From NCBI RefSeq assembly GCF_001657485.1, contig NZ_LXFU01000050.1, forward strand, positions 1 to 64,000: 64,000 nucleotides of DNA, in the 5' to 3' direction. The notes under the pieces are model-generated. The model did not search any database. It was not told where the DNA came from and saw nothing but the letters and a program-made list of their open reading frames with translations. Each line of letters begins with the position of its first letter. Position 1 is the stretch's first letter. The stretch is from Rhizobium sp. WYCCWR10014. Its GTDB lineage: Bacteria > Pseudomonadota > Alphaproteobacteria > Rhizobiales > Rhizobiaceae. Below are positions 41,472 to 50,285 of this stretch, one piece after another. Both the position numbers and the translations under genes were made by a program.

Positions 41472-42554
41472 TCAGGAGAGCGCGAGCGCGCGGCAATCCT
41501 CCGGTGCCCAGCCGATGACGGCAGTGGAGCCTAGCGATTGAACCGGAATGTCCTGAGCCGCGGCAACTTTGATGAAGATGTCGTGACAGCCGCAGGCCGA
41601 GACGCGCAACCTGACGTGGTCGCCGTGATAGATGATTTCCTTGAGCGTCGCGGTGAACCGGTTGGGAATCTCGGTGGCGGGCGCCAGCTGAATCCGCTCG
41701 GGCCGCAACACCAGCGTTGCCCGCGCGCCTTCCTTCAATCCTTCTCCGGCATGGCCGGTAATGATCGAACCATCGGGCGCGCGAATTCGGCAGACCGCAT
41801 TTTCGATCGCGACGACTTCGCCTGATATCGCATTGTTCTCACCGATAAAGGTTGCGACGAAGGGGTTTGCCGGCGTCTCGTAGAGCGCATGCGGTGGCGC
41901 GATCTGCTGAAGGATGCCGTCATTGAACACGCCGACTCGATCCGACATGGTCAGCGCCTCGCTCTGGTCGTGGGTGACGTAGACGACGTTGATGCCGAGG
42001 CGGGCATGCAGGTGCTTGATTTCGAGCTGCATATGTTCGCGAAGCTGCTTGTCGAGCGCACCGAGTGGCTCGTCCATAAGCACGAGCTGCGGCTCGAAGA
42101 CGAGAGCCCGGGCGAGCGCGATGCGCTGCTGTTGTCCGCCGGAAAGCTGGTTGGGTCGCCGCGTTTCGAAACTCGCCATGCGCACCATGTCGAGGGCGCG
42201 GCGCACCCGCTCGGTGATCTCAGCCTTGCCGAGCCGGCGCATTTTCAGCGGGAAAGCGACATTCTCGCCAACGGTCATATGCGGGAACAGCGCGTAATTC
42301 TGGAAGACGACACCGATATTGCGGCGATGCGGCGGGACACTGTCGATCCTGTTGTCGGCAAGAGTGATCGTCCCGTCGGTCGGCGCCTCGAAACCGGCCA
42401 GCATCATCAGCGTCGTGGTCTTGCCGGATCCGGAAGGGCCGAGAAGGGTCAGAAACTCGCCTTTGGCGACCTCGAGGTCCAGGCCGCGCACGACATAGCT
42501 GACGCCGTCATAGGATTTACGCACGCCCTCGAAAGCAATGAAGCGCTCACTCAT
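41472..42554 (-). CDS. PotA-like ABC transporter ATPase
   Basis: A 360-residue ATPase: Walker A GPSGSGKTT (about 38-46), LSGGQQQR, Walker B LVLMDEPLGALDKQL and TOBE domain LVLRPERIQLAP. First gene of the minus-strand transporter operon, divergent from the MocR-type regulator. Confidence 0.9.
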   Translation of the reverse strand: MSERFIAFEGVRKSYDGVSYVVRGLDLEVAKGEFLTLLGPSGSGKTTTLMMLAGFEAPTDGTITLADNRIDSVPPHRRNIGVVFQNYALFPHMTVGENVAFPLKMRRLGKAEITERVRRALDMVRMASFETRRPNQLSGGQQQRIALARALVFEPQLVLMDEPLGALDKQLREHMQLEIKHLHARLGINVVYVTHDQSEALTMSDRVGVFNDGILQQIAPPHALYETPANPFVATFIGENNAISGEVVAIENAVCRIRAPDGSIITGHAGEGLKEGARATLVLRPERIQLAPATEIPNRFTATLKEIIYHGDHVRLRVSACGCHDIFIKVAAAQDIPVQSLGSTAVIGWAPEDCRALALS

Positions 42555-42640
42555 GAAGTCCTCCTGTTTGCATCGGCCGGGTCCCTGCCTCTTTGTCTCG
42601 ATGCTAGGTCATATTGTCTCGGTCTATTTCTGCTTGTCAA

Positions 42641-42664
42641 GCCACACAAATAATTTTGTGTGGC
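42641..42664. promoter_or_regulatory. Inverted repeat in the ATPase/MocR divergent promoter
   Basis: GCCACACAAA-TAAT-TTTGTGTGGC is a perfect 10-4-10 dyad in the 240-base gap between divergent operons, 86 bases before the ATPase start and 130 before the regulator. It is a candidate operator for the MocR-type protein. It has no T tract to suggest a terminator. Confidence 0.6.
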
Positions 42665-42794
42665 GGCAGCGGCAGGGTCTCGAAAACACAGGGAAAGCGT
42701 GCTATGTCGCACGAAAGCAAGCTGAATCGTAGCGTCTCGGGGATTGATACGCGCGTCCGGCCTATGGAATTTATGCCGCTGTTACAGGAATTGT

Positions 42795-44192
42795 ATGTCT
42801 GAAAGATCGGAAGTGACCCGGACAAATCAGGAGCGGGAAACGCGGACACCGGCCTATCTGGAGCTCGCAAACGAGCTCGAGGCGAGGATCCGCTCGGGCG
42901 CCTTGCCCCCCGGCAGCCAGCTCCCACCGCAGCGCGACCTCGCGCGGGAGCGGTCGCTCAACGTATCCACAGTCACGCGCGCCTACCGCGAATTGCAAAA
43001 CCTCAACCTTGTGATGGGCAGCACCCGGCGCGGCACGATCGTCATCGGCGACGGCGCCATGCCGCGGGTTGACCGGGCAGCGAGCCCGGCCGGTATCATC
43101 GATCTGACGGTCAACCGGCCGGCCGTCGACGATTTCCAGCAGCGCCTCGCCCAATCCCTGCCCGACCTTTCATCGGACCGGCGCTTCCGCCAGATGCAGG
43201 AGTATCAACCGCCGGAAGGTCCTGCCTGGGCGCGCCACGCCGCGAGAAAATGGATATCGCTCAACGGCTTCGATCCGTCCGAAGACGATATCGTCGTCAC
43301 CAGTGGCGCCCAGCATGCTTTGCTGGCGGTGATCAGCAGTCTGATAGAGCCCGGTGACACTATCGTCTGCGATCGGCTGACCTATTATGGCCTGATCGCG
43401 CTTGCCCAGATGTTCCGCTTCCGCATCATCGGCATCGGAAGTGACGATCAGGGCATGTCGGCGGCGGAGCTGGACGATATCTGCGGCCGGGAGAGCGTGC
43501 GCGCGGTCTTCACGGTTCCTTCGATGCACAATCCGACCGTCGTCACCATGAGCGAGGCTCGCCGGCGGGAATTGGTCGACGTCGCGGAAAAGCACGATCT
43601 CGTCATCATCGAGGACGATGTCTATGGACCGATGCTCGGGAGCCGCGCAAACGCGCTGATCACGCTTGCTCCAACCAGAACCTACCATATATCAGCACTC
43701 TCCAAGGCGCTGGCGCCAGGTCTGCGCGTCGGCTATCTCTTGTGCCCGCCCGGCCGGGCGCTGCTGTCTGCCGAGGCGGTCCGCACAACCGCCTGGATGC
43801 CCTCTCCACTGCCGCTGCTGCTAGCGACCCGCTGGCTGGAGGACGGCACGGCCGAAGCGATCCTGAAGGCCCAGCTTACGGAGCTGCGCGCGCGCTATGC
43901 GATCGTCACGACAATCCTTGCCGGCCATTCCTTCTCCGCCGATCCGCGCTGCATGTTTTTATGGCTGAGGCTGCCGGCGCCATGGCGGTGCGAGGATTTT
44001 GCCGCCAATCTGCGCGCCCATGGCGTTGCCGTCATGGCCGCCACCGCCTTTGCCTGTGACCGCCAGCCGGTCGAGCATGCGGTCCGCGTCAATGTCGGCT
44101 GCGCATCGTCGCGGGACGAACTTGCAACGGCGCTGCGCATCATTGCCGCCACGCTGAACGATCGCCCCCGCGCTCTGGCAGGCCTGGTCTAG
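42795..44192 (+). CDS. MocR/PdxR-type regulator (GntR HTH plus aminotransferase domain)
   Basis: A 465-residue fusion. Residues about 17-75 hold a GntR winged helix (IRSGALPPGSQLPPQRDLARERSLNVSTVTRAYREL). Residues about 100-450 form a fold-type I aminotransferase domain with the PLP-lysine in YHISALSKALAPGLRVGYL (about 300) and DDVYGPM. Such regulators sense amino compounds through PLP. It precedes the DadA-like oxidase by three bases and is divergent from the transporter. Confidence 0.9.
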   Translation: MSERSEVTRTNQERETRTPAYLELANELEARIRSGALPPGSQLPPQRDLARERSLNVSTVTRAYRELQNLNLVMGSTRRGTIVIGDGAMPRVDRAASPAGIIDLTVNRPAVDDFQQRLAQSLPDLSSDRRFRQMQEYQPPEGPAWARHAARKWISLNGFDPSEDDIVVTSGAQHALLAVISSLIEPGDTIVCDRLTYYGLIALAQMFRFRIIGIGSDDQGMSAAELDDICGRESVRAVFTVPSMHNPTVVTMSEARRRELVDVAEKHDLVIIEDDVYGPMLGSRANALITLAPTRTYHISALSKALAPGLRVGYLLCPPGRALLSAEAVRTTAWMPSPLPLLLATRWLEDGTAEAILKAQLTELRARYAIVTTILAGHSFSADPRCMFLWLRLPAPWRCEDFAANLRAHGVAVMAATAFACDRQPVEHAVRVNVGCASSRDELATALRIIAATLNDRPRALAGLV

Positions 44193-44195
44193 CCG

Positions 44196-45488
44196 ATGAA
44201 CAAGCCGCTGCCGGAGCTTCAGCCCTTGCCCGACGCCGAGCGCCGGCATTTGGCCGTGGTCGGTGCCGGACTGGTCGGCCTCTGCACGGCCCTCTGGCTG
44301 CAAAGAATGGGGCACCGGGTCACGATCATCGATCCGGCGCCGCCCTTGGGCGATGCATCCTACAGGCAGGCCTGTTCCTACGGAAATGCCTGCACCTTTG
44401 CCCCGCACGGCGTCGTTCCCGTCGCGACGTCAGGCGTTATCTGGCGTGTGCCGGGAATGCTGCTCAATCCGCTTGGTCCGCTTGCGATCGTCTGGAGATA
44501 CCTGCCGCACCTGGTCCCTTGGCTGCGCGCCTTCCTGGCATCGAGCACGAAAGCAGAGGTCGAGCGGATCGCCGGCACCCTGGCAGCGCTGCTTTCCCAC
44601 GCCGATACCGCCTGGCAACCGCTTGTGATGCAGGCAGGCGCCGAAGGGCTGAAGCGGCATGACGGCTGCCTGTATCTTTACAAGAGCGAAGCGCAATTCC
44701 GGACGGCTGACGCCGAAAACGCGCTGCGTGAGCGTCATGGCGTCGCCATGGACCCGCTGGAGCGGGCCGATATCCAGAACATGGAGCCTCATCTTGCGCC
44801 GCTTTACCACAAGGGCGTGCTGTTCCGTGACGCCTATGTGTTTTCCAGTCCCAAGCAGCTCGCCTTCGCGCTCGCCCAGGCTGTTATAAACGGCAATGGG
44901 GAGATCGTCCGCGGCGAAGTCTCGGGGATCGAGCCGCGTGACAATGGCATCTGCCTGCGGATCGCGGATACGGAATTCCTTGCGGACCATGCGGTCGTCG
45001 CCGCCGGCGCCCATTCACGCAAGCTTACGGCATCGATAGGCGATCGCGTCCTGCTCGACACCGAGCGCGGTTATCATGTCCTGTTCCCGCAAGCGGGCCA
45101 TCTGCTGTCGCGCCCGGTCTGCTATCCCGAACACGGCTTCTACATGGTGCCGATGGCAGATGGATTGCGCGCGGCCGGAACCGTCGAACTCGGCGGCCTT
45201 GCCCCTCCTTTGAACCCCAGGCGGACTGCGATGATCCGTGACGGCGTGAAAATGCTCCTCCCGGCAGCCGGACAGGGCAGCGACGAGTGGCTGGGTTTTC
45301 GCCCGTCCATGCCGGATTCACTTCCGGTGATCGGCAGCTCCCGGCACTTGCCCCGCGTCACCTATGCCTTCGGCCACGGCCATCTCGGTCTGACGCTGTC
45401 GGCTCTGACCGGCTATCTCGTTTCCCAACTGGTCGCGGGACTGGCCCCGGCTGTCGATCTGGCGCCCCTGCGTCCCGATCGGTTCTGA
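44196..45488 (+). CDS. FAD-dependent amino acid oxidase/dehydrogenase (DadA-like)
   Basis: A 430-residue DAO-family flavoprotein: FAD motif AVVGAGLVGLCTALWLQRMGHRVTIIDPAPP (about 19-49), ADHAVVAAGAHSRKL (about 264-278), GYHVLFPQ and a C-terminal WLGFRPSMPDSLPVIG...GHGHLGLTLSALTG. It oxidises an amino acid or amine to an imine/keto product. The partner RidA and ABC transporter lie in the divergent operon. Confidence 0.88.
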   Translation: MNKPLPELQPLPDAERRHLAVVGAGLVGLCTALWLQRMGHRVTIIDPAPPLGDASYRQACSYGNACTFAPHGVVPVATSGVIWRVPGMLLNPLGPLAIVWRYLPHLVPWLRAFLASSTKAEVERIAGTLAALLSHADTAWQPLVMQAGAEGLKRHDGCLYLYKSEAQFRTADAENALRERHGVAMDPLERADIQNMEPHLAPLYHKGVLFRDAYVFSSPKQLAFALAQAVINGNGEIVRGEVSGIEPRDNGICLRIADTEFLADHAVVAAGAHSRKLTASIGDRVLLDTERGYHVLFPQAGHLLSRPVCYPEHGFYMVPMADGLRAAGTVELGGLAPPLNPRRTAMIRDGVKMLLPAAGQGSDEWLGFRPSMPDSLPVIGSSRHLPRVTYAFGHGHLGLTLSALTGYLVSQLVAGLAPAVDLAPLRPDRF

Positions 45489-45525
45489 GCCGGTGATGTG
45501 CTCAGGGTGAAATCAGATATGATGA

Positions 45526-45538
45526 ATATTGACAATAT
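45526..45538. promoter_or_regulatory. Candidate ParD operator
   Basis: ATATTG-A-CAATAT is a perfect 6-1-6 palindrome 40 bases before the antitoxin start. ParD-type antitoxins autoregulate through such sites; assignment is by position. Confidence 0.4.
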
Positions 45539-45578
45539 ATGCTACGCCGCCAATGATAAAGGGCGGAACGAAAGAGAT

Positions 45579-45836
45579 ATGCCGATGGCATCGGGTAGCA
45601 TTCATGTGAAGGTCAGCGGGCAGTTGCAGGATCATATCCAGCAGCAGATCGGCGATGACGGCCTCTATGAAAACGCCAGTGAATATATCCGCGCTCTGAT
45701 CCGGCGAGATTTGCAGACGCGTGATGAGGCGTGGGATATGCTGCAAAAGGAGCTTGCGCCTGCGATGAGGGCCGATGACAGCGAATTTGTCGCCGTTTCG
45801 GCTGAAGACGTCCTCCGCCGTAACAAGCGCCGATAA
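45579..45836 (+). CDS. parD: ParD-family antitoxin
   Basis: An 85-residue ribbon-helix-helix antitoxin: ASGSIHVKVSGQLQDHIQQQIGDDGLYENASEYIRALIRRDLQ (about 3-45) matches ParD, with an acidic/helical toxin-binding tail. ATG 45579 (or 45585) is favoured; the open frame starts earlier but without family residues. Two bases separate it from the toxin gene. Confidence 0.85.
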   Translation: MPMASGSIHVKVSGQLQDHIQQQIGDDGLYENASEYIRALIRRDLQTRDEAWDMLQKELAPAMRADDSEFVAVSAEDVLRRNKRR

Positions 45837-45838
45837 CC

Positions 45839-46201
45839 ATGGTGGTGGCCTATCGATTTTATCCGCGCGCCGATGCCGCGCAGGACAAGATTTGGCGCGA
45901 TACGGTTGAGGCGTGGGGAGAAAAGCAGGCGGACGCCTATATTCTCGGGCTGCACGCCTATTTGCAGCGTTTATGCGAGGATCGGCTGATCTGGCGACAG
46001 CTTCCGCAACGTCTGGCGGTCCCGGCAGACATCAAGCGTTCTGCCTATTTCGGTCGCTACGAGCATCACTATGTGTTCTTTCGGGAGCTTAAGAGCGGTG
46101 ATCTTGGTGTCATGAGCATTCTTCATGAACGCATGGATCTCCCGGTCCGGCTCAAAGAGGACTTGGCGGCGCTCTCAAACAAACAACCGCAACAAGGCTA
46201 A
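45839..46201 (+). CDS. parE: ParE/RelE-family toxin
   Basis: A 120-residue toxin-like protein with YRFYPRADAAQDKIWRDTVEAWGEKQADAYILGLHAYLQRLCE (about 5-47), IKRSAYFGRYEHHYVFFRE (about 65-83) and LGVMSILHERMDLPVRLKEDL. The frame is complete, so this module, unlike the two at the left end, looks functional. ParE toxins poison gyrase or act as ribosome-dependent nucleases depending on subgroup. Confidence 0.82.
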   Translation: MVVAYRFYPRADAAQDKIWRDTVEAWGEKQADAYILGLHAYLQRLCEDRLIWRQLPQRLAVPADIKRSAYFGRYEHHYVFFRELKSGDLGVMSILHERMDLPVRLKEDLAALSNKQPQQG

Positions 46202-46213
46202 TCCTCTCCACCC

Positions 46214-47191
46214 TCAAAACCGATGCTCCGCTCCCTCGACCGGATTTGCCCAGACCGTCATTCCAGGCGCAAACGGCGTCTCGCCTTCGGCGCGCACCAC
46301 CATCTCGCCGAGTTCGGGGACGTCGAGGTAGAGGATCGCGTCGGCGCCAAGCCGCTCGAGATGCCGGATCCTGCCCTGCCATTGCCCGACACTTTTCGAA
46401 AGCCTGATATGCTCAGGGCGGATGCCATAGGTCGTGCAGTTCAATCGCCGCGCTGTCTCGCCGCCATAGAGGTTCATCTTCGGGCTGCCGATGAAGCCGG
46501 CGACGAATGGTGTTGCGGGATTGCGGTAGAGTTCCATCGGGCTGCCGATCTGTTCGACCGCGCCGCCCTTCAGGACAACGATCTTGTCCGCCATCGTCAT
46601 CGCTTCGACCTGGTCGTGGGTGACATAGATCATCGTCGATTTCAGGCGGGCGTGCAGATCGGCGATCTCAAGGCGCATCTGGGCTCTGAGCGAAGCATCG
46701 AGATTGGAGAGCGGCTCGTCGAACAGGAAGACCTTGGGATCGCGGATGATCGCGCGGCCGATGGCGACGCGCTGCCTCTGGCCGCCGGAGAGTGCTTTCG
46801 GCTTTCTCTCCAGCAGTTGGGTGAGCTGCAGCGTTTCAGCCGTCGCCGCGACCTTGGCGGCGATTTCCGCCTTTGGGCGGCGGGCGAGTGAAAGGCCGAA
46901 GCCGATATTCTCGGCCACGGTCATGTGCGGGTAGAGCGCGTAGCTCTGGAACACCATGGCAATGCCACGCTCGGAGGGTTCGGCATAGGTCACGTCCTTG
47001 CCGCCGATGGTCAGCGAGCCTGAGGTCGTCTCCTCCAGGCCGGCGATGATCCGCAGCAGCGTCGATTTTCCGCATCCCGACGGGCCGACGAAAACGACGA
47101 ACTCGCCGGAGGCAACCTCCAGATCGATTCCCTTGATGACTTCAAGGGCGCCAAAACTCTTGCGAACTTGCTTGAGAGTGAGCTCAGCCAT
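46214..47191 (-). CDS. Sugar ABC transporter ATPase (UgpC/MsmK-like)
   Basis: A 325-residue ATPase: Walker A GPSGCGKST (about 36-44), LSGGQRQR, Walker B VFLFDEPLSNLDASL, and a MalK-type tail with YGIRPEHIRLS. It is 30-40 residues shorter than usual, missing part of the first regulatory stretch between GFIGSPKMNLY and the RPEH motif. It is the last gene of the rhamnosidase operon. Confidence 0.88.
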   Translation of the reverse strand: MAELTLKQVRKSFGALEVIKGIDLEVASGEFVVFVGPSGCGKSTLLRIIAGLEETTSGSLTIGGKDVTYAEPSERGIAMVFQSYALYPHMTVAENIGFGLSLARRPKAEIAAKVAATAETLQLTQLLERKPKALSGGQRQRVAIGRAIIRDPKVFLFDEPLSNLDASLRAQMRLEIADLHARLKSTMIYVTHDQVEAMTMADKIVVLKGGAVEQIGSPMELYRNPATPFVAGFIGSPKMNLYGGETARRLNCTTYGIRPEHIRLSKSVGQWQGRIRHLERLGADAILYLDVPELGEMVVRAEGETPFAPGMTVWANPVEGAEHRF

Positions 47192-47195
47192 TCGG

Positions 47196-48023
47196 TTACC
47201 CTTTTACTGCGCCGGCCGTCATGCCGGCGACGATCTGCCGGTTGAAGAAGATGAAGACGATCAGCGGCGGGATCGTCACGAGGAGGATATTCATGAAGAG
47301 CAGATTGTACTGACTCGTATACATGCTCTGGAAATTATAGAGCGTCAGCTGCACGGTCACGTTCTCCTTGCCGGGAAGATAGTAGAGAGGGTTGGTGAAA
47401 TCGTTGAAGATCGCAATCGATTGGACGACGATGTTGGTGACGGTCACCGGCTTCAAGAGCGGCAGGATCACTCTGAAGAAAATCTGTCGGGGTTTGGCAC
47501 CATCGATCAGCGCCGCCTCGTCGAGGTCGCGTGGTATGGTCGAAATGAACGACCGGTAGAGCAATGTCGAGAAGGAGAGATTATAGGCGACCTGGATCAG
47601 GATCATCCCGGTCATGGTCTTGAAGAGACCGATCTCTTGCAAGAGGCCGATGGTGGGCACGACGGCCGGCGGCATCATTAGACCCATGAACAGGGCAATG
47701 GAAGCCACCCTGTTCCAGACGGTCTTGCGGCGCTGCATCACATAGCCGACCATTGCCGACAGCAGGATCAGGATCGTGACGGAGACGACGGTGATCAGCG
47801 TGGAGTTGAAATAGGCAAGCGCGAGCTGGTAGTCGCGCGCCTTGAAGACGGCGATCAGATTATCCCAGAGCAGCCAATGCTCGGGCAATTCGAAATCGAG
47901 GCGAGAGGCTTCGGATTTCGATTTGACTGCCTGGAGAGCGACGAAAACGAAAGGCATGACGAAGATGACGACCGCCACCGCAAGGGCTATCGCGCCGGTC
48001 ACGTAAGGGCGGGTGCTTCTCAT
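47196..48023 (-). CDS. Sugar ABC transporter permease (MalG/AraQ type)
   Basis: A 275-residue permease: EAA loop RDLDEAALIDGAKPRQIFFRVILPLLKPVTVTNIV and C-terminal FNRQIVAGMTAGAVKG, the usual end of this group. Start ATG 48023 overlaps the preceding stop by four bases. Confidence 0.88.
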   Translation of the reverse strand: MRSTRPYVTGAIALAVAVVIFVMPFVFVALQAVKSKSEASRLDFELPEHWLLWDNLIAVFKARDYQLALAYFNSTLITVVSVTILILLSAMVGYVMQRRKTVWNRVASIALFMGLMMPPAVVPTIGLLQEIGLFKTMTGMILIQVAYNLSFSTLLYRSFISTIPRDLDEAALIDGAKPRQIFFRVILPLLKPVTVTNIVVQSIAIFNDFTNPLYYLPGKENVTVQLTLYNFQSMYTSQYNLLFMNILLVTIPPLIVFIFFNRQIVAGMTAGAVKG

Positions 48024-48898
48024 TCCTCGACCTCGCGCCGGTTGAACCACAGGGTGAATGGCAGGATGATTACGGCGATCAGCGCGAACAGGATGACGTT
48101 TCCGGCCGTCGACAGACCGTAGAAGCCCGCCTGATACTGTTTGTAGATGACCGAGGCGATCACATCGGAGGAGAAACCAGGCCCGCCGCGGGTCATGGCC
48201 CATATCAGATCGAAGGATCGAAGCCCGCCGATCAGCGACAATGTTACCACGATGACGGTGGCAGGACGCACGAGCGGCAGGGTGATCCGGAAAAATTGCT
48301 GGAGACGCGTGGCCCCGTCGATCCTCGCCGCCTCATAATAGTCGGGGCTGATCGCGGCAAGCCCGGCGATGAAGATCAGGGTGGCGAGGCCGACTCCCTT
48401 CCAGACATCGACCAAAGCCACCGAAAAAAGCGCCAGCGCCGGATTGGTCAGCCATCCCGGGCCGGGAACGCCGAGCGTCTCGAGCGTGACATTGATAATG
48501 CCCCTGGTCGGATGCATCATCACCGTGAAGGTGATGCCGATGCCGATCGTCGAGACCAGGACGGGAAAGAAGACCAGCGTGCGCAGGAAGCCGCGGGCGA
48601 AGATATTGCTCGTCAGGAGCACGGCAAGCAGCAGCCCGCAGACCGTCTTTAGGCCGGATGTCGTCACGGCATAGATCAGTGTGTTGACCAGTCCCTTGAC
48701 CAGGAATGGTTCGGAAAAGAACTGCTGAAAATTTTCGAGTCCGATGAATTCGGCGGTCGACAGATCCCAGCGGGTGAGGCTGAACCAGAGAGAGGATACC
48801 GTGGGAACCAGAAACAGCACGCCGTAGATGATTGCGGCCGGAATGAAAAACCACAGCGGGTAGGGCGATTTGCGCGAGCGGGGGCGTGTCTCTGTCAT
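48020..48898 (-). CDS. Sugar ABC transporter permease (MalF/UgpA type)
   Basis: A 292-residue permease with EAA loop PDYYEAARIDGATRLQQFFRITLPLVRPATVIV and DLIWAMTRGGPGFSSDVIASVIYKQ. It pairs with the next gene to form the membrane channel. Confidence 0.88.
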   Translation of the reverse strand: MTETRPRSRKSPYPLWFFIPAAIIYGVLFLVPTVSSLWFSLTRWDLSTAEFIGLENFQQFFSEPFLVKGLVNTLIYAVTTSGLKTVCGLLLAVLLTSNIFARGFLRTLVFFPVLVSTIGIGITFTVMMHPTRGIINVTLETLGVPGPGWLTNPALALFSVALVDVWKGVGLATLIFIAGLAAISPDYYEAARIDGATRLQQFFRITLPLVRPATVIVVTLSLIGGLRSFDLIWAMTRGGPGFSSDVIASVIYKQYQAGFYGLSTAGNVILFALIAVIILPFTLWFNRREVEE

Positions 48899-48964
48899 GA
48901 CTACCTCTTCGATCGGGTGGAACCTCGCCCCTTTAGGAGCGAGGCTAACTGACCCGAAAGACCG

Positions 48965-50248
48965 CTACCAGTTGGGCAGACCGAGTTGCTTGGCCTGCTT
49001 GCGCACGTCGTCGTCATAAAGTTTTGCCGCGTCGGCCGGCTGGCGAATACCGGAGCCGACTTCGACGGTGATCTGCTCGAGAGCCGGTCCCTTGATCGGC
49101 GACACGAATTCCAGCGCCGGGGTCGTCTTGTCCTTGGCCTCGAAATAGGGGAGCATGTCCTTTATCGCAGGCGGTACGCTGGCTGGCAGGTCGCAGCCGT
49201 CGATCAGGGAAGGCCCCTGAACGGCATTGGTTTCCACCATGATCTTGCAGGCCTCGACGCTTCCGGCGAAATCGACGAATTTCCGCGCTTCCTCGGCGTG
49301 CTGGCTGGTCAACGGAATGTAAAGAGCTGGCGGCATCCAGACCGTCAAGCCGTTGGTTGCGGCGTCGTCGCTCGGCTGCGCGAAAAAGCCGACATCGTTG
49401 AGGTTTTCTGGATAATTCTGTTTAAGCGCGCCGACCGCGAAGCTCAGCATCGGATAATGCGCTGCCTCGCCGGTTGCCACCATTCTCAAGCCATCGTCGT
49501 AGCTTGCCGCGCCAAAATCTTCGTTCATCAGGCCGGCGTCGTGAACGTCCTTCAGCCGTTCGAAGCCCTTCAAGGCTGCGGGCGTCTCTGCATATTTTGC
49601 CTTGTTGGCGGTATAGTCTGCGGCGAAGTTCGGCACGGCCGCGTGCAGGTTGTAATAGTCCGCCAGAACGAACAGCTGTGAGGTCCAGGTATCGCGATAG
49701 GTCTGCGCCACGGCGACCTTGCCTGATGCTTTGACCTTAGCGTTGTTCGCCATGAAGTCCGCCCATGTCTTCGGGACGGAGAGGCCGAGGTCCTGGTAGA
49801 TTTTCCTGTTGTAGAGGATGCCGCCCGCCATCGCCGTGCCGAAGGGAACGCCATAGATCTTGCCATCGGCACGGACGACCGATTTGAAACCTTCGTCGAC
49901 CTTCGCTTGCGACGACAGGCCGCTCAGATCGACAAGCGTCTGTGTCGGCTTCAGCGCCTGTAGCAGCGAGCCGGAATTGTAGAGAAACACATCGGACATC
50001 TCCCCCGTTGCCAGGCGTGTCTTGACGATGTTGTCGCCTTCGCCGCCACCGGCCCGCGGCTCGATTTCGATCGTCACGTCAGGCGCCTTTGCCTGATAGG
50101 CGGCAACCAGTGCCTCGGCTGCCGCGACGGTGTCCGGGTTGTTGTCGATCAGGAATGACAGCGTGGTGTCTGCATGCGACGGGCCAGCCGCGACCAGTGC
50201 CAAAAGCGCGGAGGCACCCGCAAGAATGAGTTTTATGCGATGTGTCAT
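48965..50248 (-). CDS. Sugar ABC transporter substrate-binding protein
   Basis: A 427-residue family-1 binding protein with signal peptide (LILAGASALLALVAAGPSHAD) and DVFLYNSGSLLQALKPTQTLVDLSGL, GKIYGVPFGTAMAGGILYNRKIYQDLGLSVPKTWADFM. The ATG at 50248 starts the signal sequence. It probably binds rhamnose-containing glycosides or their products. Confidence 0.88.
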   Translation of the reverse strand: MTHRIKLILAGASALLALVAAGPSHADTTLSFLIDNNPDTVAAAEALVAAYQAKAPDVTIEIEPRAGGGEGDNIVKTRLATGEMSDVFLYNSGSLLQALKPTQTLVDLSGLSSQAKVDEGFKSVVRADGKIYGVPFGTAMAGGILYNRKIYQDLGLSVPKTWADFMANNAKVKASGKVAVAQTYRDTWTSQLFVLADYYNLHAAVPNFAADYTANKAKYAETPAALKGFERLKDVHDAGLMNEDFGAASYDDGLRMVATGEAAHYPMLSFAVGALKQNYPENLNDVGFFAQPSDDAATNGLTVWMPPALYIPLTSQHAEEARKFVDFAGSVEACKIMVETNAVQGPSLIDGCDLPASVPPAIKDMLPYFEAKDKTTPALEFVSPIKGPALEQITVEVGSGIRQPADAAKLYDDDVRKQAKQLGLPNW

Positions 50249-50285
50249 GACGTTCCTCCTCTGAACGGTGTGACGTGTATGCTCC

